8,733 bases of DNA. Source: an uncultured bacterium. GTDB taxonomy: Bacteria > Cyanobacteriota > Vampirovibrionia > Gastranaerophilales > Gastranaerophilaceae. Positions 6,579 through 8,733 of the stretch are shown here, in pieces. Made by a program: the position numbers and the translations under genes. The DNA lies in contig CAMVQX010000061.1 in NCBI GenBank assembly GCA_947169755.1, positions 1-8,733 of the forward strand, given 5' to 3'. The notes under the pieces are model-generated. The model ran no database searches. It worked only from the letters and a program-made list of their open reading frames with translations, and was not told where the DNA came from. Each line of letters begins with the position of its first letter. Positions within the stretch are counted from its first letter, which is position 1.

Positions 6579-8423
6579 ATGTGCGGAATAGTAGGATATG
6601 TTGGTAATAAATCTGTAGTTGATATACTTATGGATGGCCTTGAGCAGCTTGAATACAGAGGCTATGATTCTTCAGGGATTGCCGTTATGTGCGACAGCGA
6701 AATCAAAGTTTACAAAGCAGTAGGTAAACTAAACAATTTGCGTGAAGAATTAAAAAATCATACCGAAGAATTTAACAAATCAACTATGGGCATCGGGCAT
6801 ATCCGCTGGGCTACACACGGTGCTCCGACTGTATTAAATGCGCACCCGCACACTTGTAATTGCGGTGGTCTTGTTATCGTTCACAACGGAATTATTGAAA
6901 ATTACAAAGAATTAAAAGAAGTGTTAATCAAACAAGGCTGTACATTCCGTTCGGAAACAGATACTGAAGTAGTTGCGCATCTCGTTGCAAAAAAATATGA
7001 CAAATGCAAAAATCTTACTGAAGCTGTAAGACTTGCTTCAAAAGAAATTGAAGGGGCTTATGCTCTTTGCGTTATGCATAAAAACTGCAAGCAAAAACTT
7101 GTTATTACAAAACGTAATGCTCCGTTAGTTGTCGGGATTGGATTAGGCGAATTTTATGCGGCATCTGATGTTCCTGCTATCATTAAACATACTAACAAAG
7201 CCGTTTACTTAAATGATAATCAAATTGCGACACTGACTCCGGATAAAATGGAATTGATAGATGGTGAAGGCAATAAAATTGAACCAAAAGCTGAAATTTT
7301 GCCTTGGGAACCTGTCGCATTAAGTAAAATGGGTTACAAGCATTTTATGCTCAAAGAAATTCACGAACAGCCAGATGTTATAAGAAATATTTTGGTCGGT
7401 AAACTCCATGCGCCTGATGAGAATATTGTTCTTGATGAAGTTAAATTAACAAAAGATACTTTAAAAAATTTAAACAGGATTCAAATTATTGCTTGCGGAA
7501 CATCTTTACACGCAGCAATGATAGGAAAATATTTAATTGAAGGATTTTGTTCAGTTCCTGTTGATGTGGAAGCATCAAGCGAATATATTTACAGAAAAAC
7601 AGTTACTGATAAAAATACTCTCGTAATAGGGGTTTCGCAATCAGGTGAAACGGCAGATACTTTGACTGCAATAAAACAGTCCAAGGCTCGCGGTTCACAC
7701 ATTTTGATTATCACTAACCGCCCTGATAGTGCAATGGCGAGAGAAGCAGATAGCTTAATACCTGTAAATGCCGGAATTGAAGTTTCAGTTGCTGCAACAA
7801 AATCATATATTGCACAATTGATGGCATTTTATCTTTTGGCTCTCTATATGTCAGAGATTAAAGGGTCAATGGAAAAAAGTGATTTAACATCTTTAAAAGC
7901 AGAATTAATGGTTCTTCCTCAAAAAATTGAGCAGATTCTTGCTCATAAAGAACAAATTCAAGAAGTTGCAAAAGCTTATGCTAACACAAAAGATTTTATT
8001 TATATTGCAAGAGGAATAAATTATCCGACAGCTTTGGAAGGGGCATTAAAGCTCAAAGAAATAAGCTACATAAATGCAACAGGATATCCTGCCGGAGAAT
8101 TAAAACACGGACCTATTGCAATGCTTGATGAAACAATGCCTGTATTGTCAATTTTGATGAAAGGCAGCGTTTATGAAAAGCTTTTATCAAACAGTGAAGA
8201 AGCAAAAGCTCGTAATGCAAGAATGATTGCACTTACAAACTCAAAAGATGAAAAGTTGAACAATTTATTTGAACATATAATAAGAGTTCCTGATGTTCAA
8301 GAACTTTTCTCTCCGATTATTGCAATGATTCCGCTGCAATTGATAGCTTACTATATTGCTGAATTTTTAGGCAAAGATGTTGATCAGCCGAGGAACTTGG
8401 CAAAATCAGTTACCGTTGAATAA
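6579..8423 (+). CDS. glmS: glutamine--fructose-6-phosphate aminotransferase (isomerizing)
   Basis: A 614-residue enzyme, close to the 609 of E. coli GlmS. It makes glucosamine-6-phosphate from fructose-6-phosphate and glutamine, the committed cytosolic step to UDP-GlcNAc for peptidoglycan, lipid A and surface glycans. Residues 1-240 are the class II glutamine amidotransferase domain. Cys2 becomes the N-terminal nucleophile after Met removal. RGYDSSGIA (27-35), HIRWATHG (74-81), VHNGIIENY (101-109) and the SETDTE loop (125-130) form the glutaminase site. Two SIS sugar-phosphate isomerase domains follow: IACGTSLHA...VSQSGETADTL (304-362) and IARGINYPTALEGALKLKEISY (476-497). ELKHGP supplies the ring-opening His510, E487 aligns with the catalytic Glu, and the tail DQPRNLAKSVTVE carries the Schiff-base Lys (K609). 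All key residues are present. Transcription is from the adjacent extended -10 promoter. Confidence 0.98.
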   Translation: MCGIVGYVGNKSVVDILMDGLEQLEYRGYDSSGIAVMCDSEIKVYKAVGKLNNLREELKNHTEEFNKSTMGIGHIRWATHGAPTVLNAHPHTCNCGGLVIVHNGIIENYKELKEVLIKQGCTFRSETDTEVVAHLVAKKYDKCKNLTEAVRLASKEIEGAYALCVMHKNCKQKLVITKRNAPLVVGIGLGEFYAASDVPAIIKHTNKAVYLNDNQIATLTPDKMELIDGEGNKIEPKAEILPWEPVALSKMGYKHFMLKEIHEQPDVIRNILVGKLHAPDENIVLDEVKLTKDTLKNLNRIQIIACGTSLHAAMIGKYLIEGFCSVPVDVEASSEYIYRKTVTDKNTLVIGVSQSGETADTLTAIKQSKARGSHILIITNRPDSAMAREADSLIPVNAGIEVSVAATKSYIAQLMAFYLLALYMSEIKGSMEKSDLTSLKAELMVLPQKIEQILAHKEQIQEVAKAYANTKDFIYIARGINYPTALEGALKLKEISYINATGYPAGELKHGPIAMLDETMPVLSILMKGSVYEKLLSNSEEAKARNARMIALTNSKDEKLNNLFEHIIRVPDVQELFSPIIAMIPLQLIAYYIAEFLGKDVDQPRNLAKSVTVE

Positions 8424-8427
8424 TATT

Positions 8428-8583
8428 ATGATTAAATCGGATATTATAAAATTAAAAAAAATTGAAAATTTCGATAATTTGTACATCGAAAAAGAGCTTT
8501 CTAAAATGTATAAATCTGTTATCAGATGGGCTATTGTCGATATTCAGGAAGATTTAACAATAAGCGTATCCTTTGAGATGTGA
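8428..8583 (+). CDS. small protein of unknown function, 51 residues
   Basis: The ATG is 4 bases after the glmS stop codon, so translation could be coupled to glmS termination; it has no Shine-Dalgarno sequence of its own. The frame extends upstream into the glmS 3' end (to an ATG at 8377), but that part overlaps conserved GlmS codons and would be a poor start. The product begins MIKSDIIKLKKIENF and contains an amphipathic segment (LYIEKELSKMYKSVIRWAI) and a beta-like end (VDIQEDLTISVSFEM). It has no signal peptide or membrane segment and no cysteine. I do not recognise it. Support is its position and ordered-looking composition only, so it may be a chance frame. Confidence 0.45.
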   Translation: MIKSDIIKLKKIENFDNLYIEKELSKMYKSVIRWAIVDIQEDLTISVSFEM

Positions 8584-8713
8584 AATATATTTTTACAATC
8601 GTTTGCTTTTAGATATTGTATGGTGTAAACTTTTCATCAGAAGCCGGGTCGGAATTAAAAACCTTACCGGCGGGTAAAATTACCCGGTAGTAAAAAATTA
8701 AGGAGAAATTGAA
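8584..8713 (+). other. intergenic region, 130 bases
   Basis: The first 55 bases are AT-rich with no convincing promoter; only weak -10-like TATTGT (8614-8619) and TGTAAA (8624-8629) are visible. The remainder holds the GC-rich leader structure and a strong ribosome-binding site. No terminator is visible for the glmS transcript, so glmS read-through into the next gene is possible. Confidence 0.5.
8643..8690 (+). promoter_or_regulatory. GC-rich structured leader before the gene at 8714
   Basis: In AT-rich surroundings, three complementary GC-rich segments occur: GCCGGGT (8643-8649), TACCGGCGGGTAA (8665-8677) and TTACCCGGTA (8680-8689). Segments 2 and 3 form a hairpin: GGGTA (8672-8676) with TACCC (8681-8685), plus TACC with GGTA around a GGC bulge. 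Segment 1 can instead pair with segment 2 (GCCGG with CCGGC) or with segment 3 (CCGGGT with ACCCGG). Such mutually exclusive pairings are typical of cis-regulatory leaders. I do not recognise a named riboswitch class, and no T-run follows on the plus strand, so transcription termination is unlikely. Confidence 0.45.
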
Positions 8714-8733
8714 ATGACACCTAGAAACTTTTT
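8699..8733 (+). CDS. start of an unidentified gene, 3' partial
   Basis: TAAGGAGAA (8699-8707) is a strong Shine-Dalgarno sequence, 6 bases before the ATG at 8714; coding sequence itself begins at 8714. Only MTPRNF is encoded before the window ends, too little to identify the product. The strong ribosome-binding site and structured leader suggest a real and regulated gene. Confidence 0.6.

Noticed and set aside
8665..8689. Terminator for the minus strand at the GC-rich hairpin.
   Set aside because: On the minus strand a short T-run (TTTTT) follows only after AAGG, and no minus-strand gene is visible to its right, so leader function is the better reading.
8665..8707. Possible preQ1 class I riboswitch, because the hairpin is followed by an A-rich GTAAAAAATTAAGGAG tail.
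   Set aside because: Only the tail resembles that class. The hairpin loop (A-rich, 2-4 bases) lacks the larger conserved loop needed for ligand binding.

Overview
The window is AT-rich bacterial DNA holding six complete genes, two small complete genes of unknown function, one 5'-truncated gene and the first codons of another. The source is probably an uncultured low-GC bacterium with a double envelope. Non-photosynthetic cyanobacterial relatives (Gastranaerophilales/Vampirovibrionia) are my best guess. This rests on an exported SLH-domain protein, a cytosolic GlmS, weak or absent Shine-Dalgarno sequences at several genes, and lineage-specific-looking small proteins. It is inference only; no rRNA or other phylogenetic marker is present.

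Layout. Bases 1-1101 hold the 3' part of a WbsX-family (GH99-like) glycan-processing gene, so the left edge probably belongs to a surface-polysaccharide locus. Bases 1175-2317 encode a secreted protein with three SLH repeats and a C-terminal beta-rich domain. It is closed by a strong hairpin terminator that also serves the convergent gene. Bases 2345-3568 (minus strand) encode a UmuC-like Y-family translesion DNA polymerase with a complete catalytic triad and a beta-clamp peptide. Only 30 bases separate it from a divergent pair of plus-strand genes, 3599-4573 and 4620-6071. These encode homologous proteins not assignable to a named family.

That pair is the most unusual part of the window. Both proteins carry a CxxC near the N-terminus and an EHL...N...CxxCN-N-R signature near the C-terminus, which together match the two halves of a zinc-ribbon HNH (beta-beta-alpha-metal) nuclease. 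The halves are separated by about 190 residues in one protein and about 320 in the other. Canonical HNH domains have only a few tens of residues there. The two proteins align without gaps across two long blocks, so they are tandem paralogs that diverged, and the second gained an insertion of about 130 residues.

Downstream come a 98-codon gene of unknown function whose ribosome-binding site lies in one arm of a perfect inverted repeat, then glmS (6579-8423) with an extended -10 promoter and no room for a glmS ribozyme. A 51-codon ORF starts 4 bases after the glmS stop. A GC-rich leader capable of mutually exclusive hairpins (8643-8690) precedes a gene that begins at 8714 and runs off the window.

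How the genes relate. WbsX, the SLH protein and GlmS (hexosamine supply for peptidoglycan and polysaccharide) all fit envelope biogenesis, but they appear to be separate transcription units. The polymerase and HNH-like pair share a divergent promoter region, which suggests but does not prove a link to DNA damage or DNA processing.
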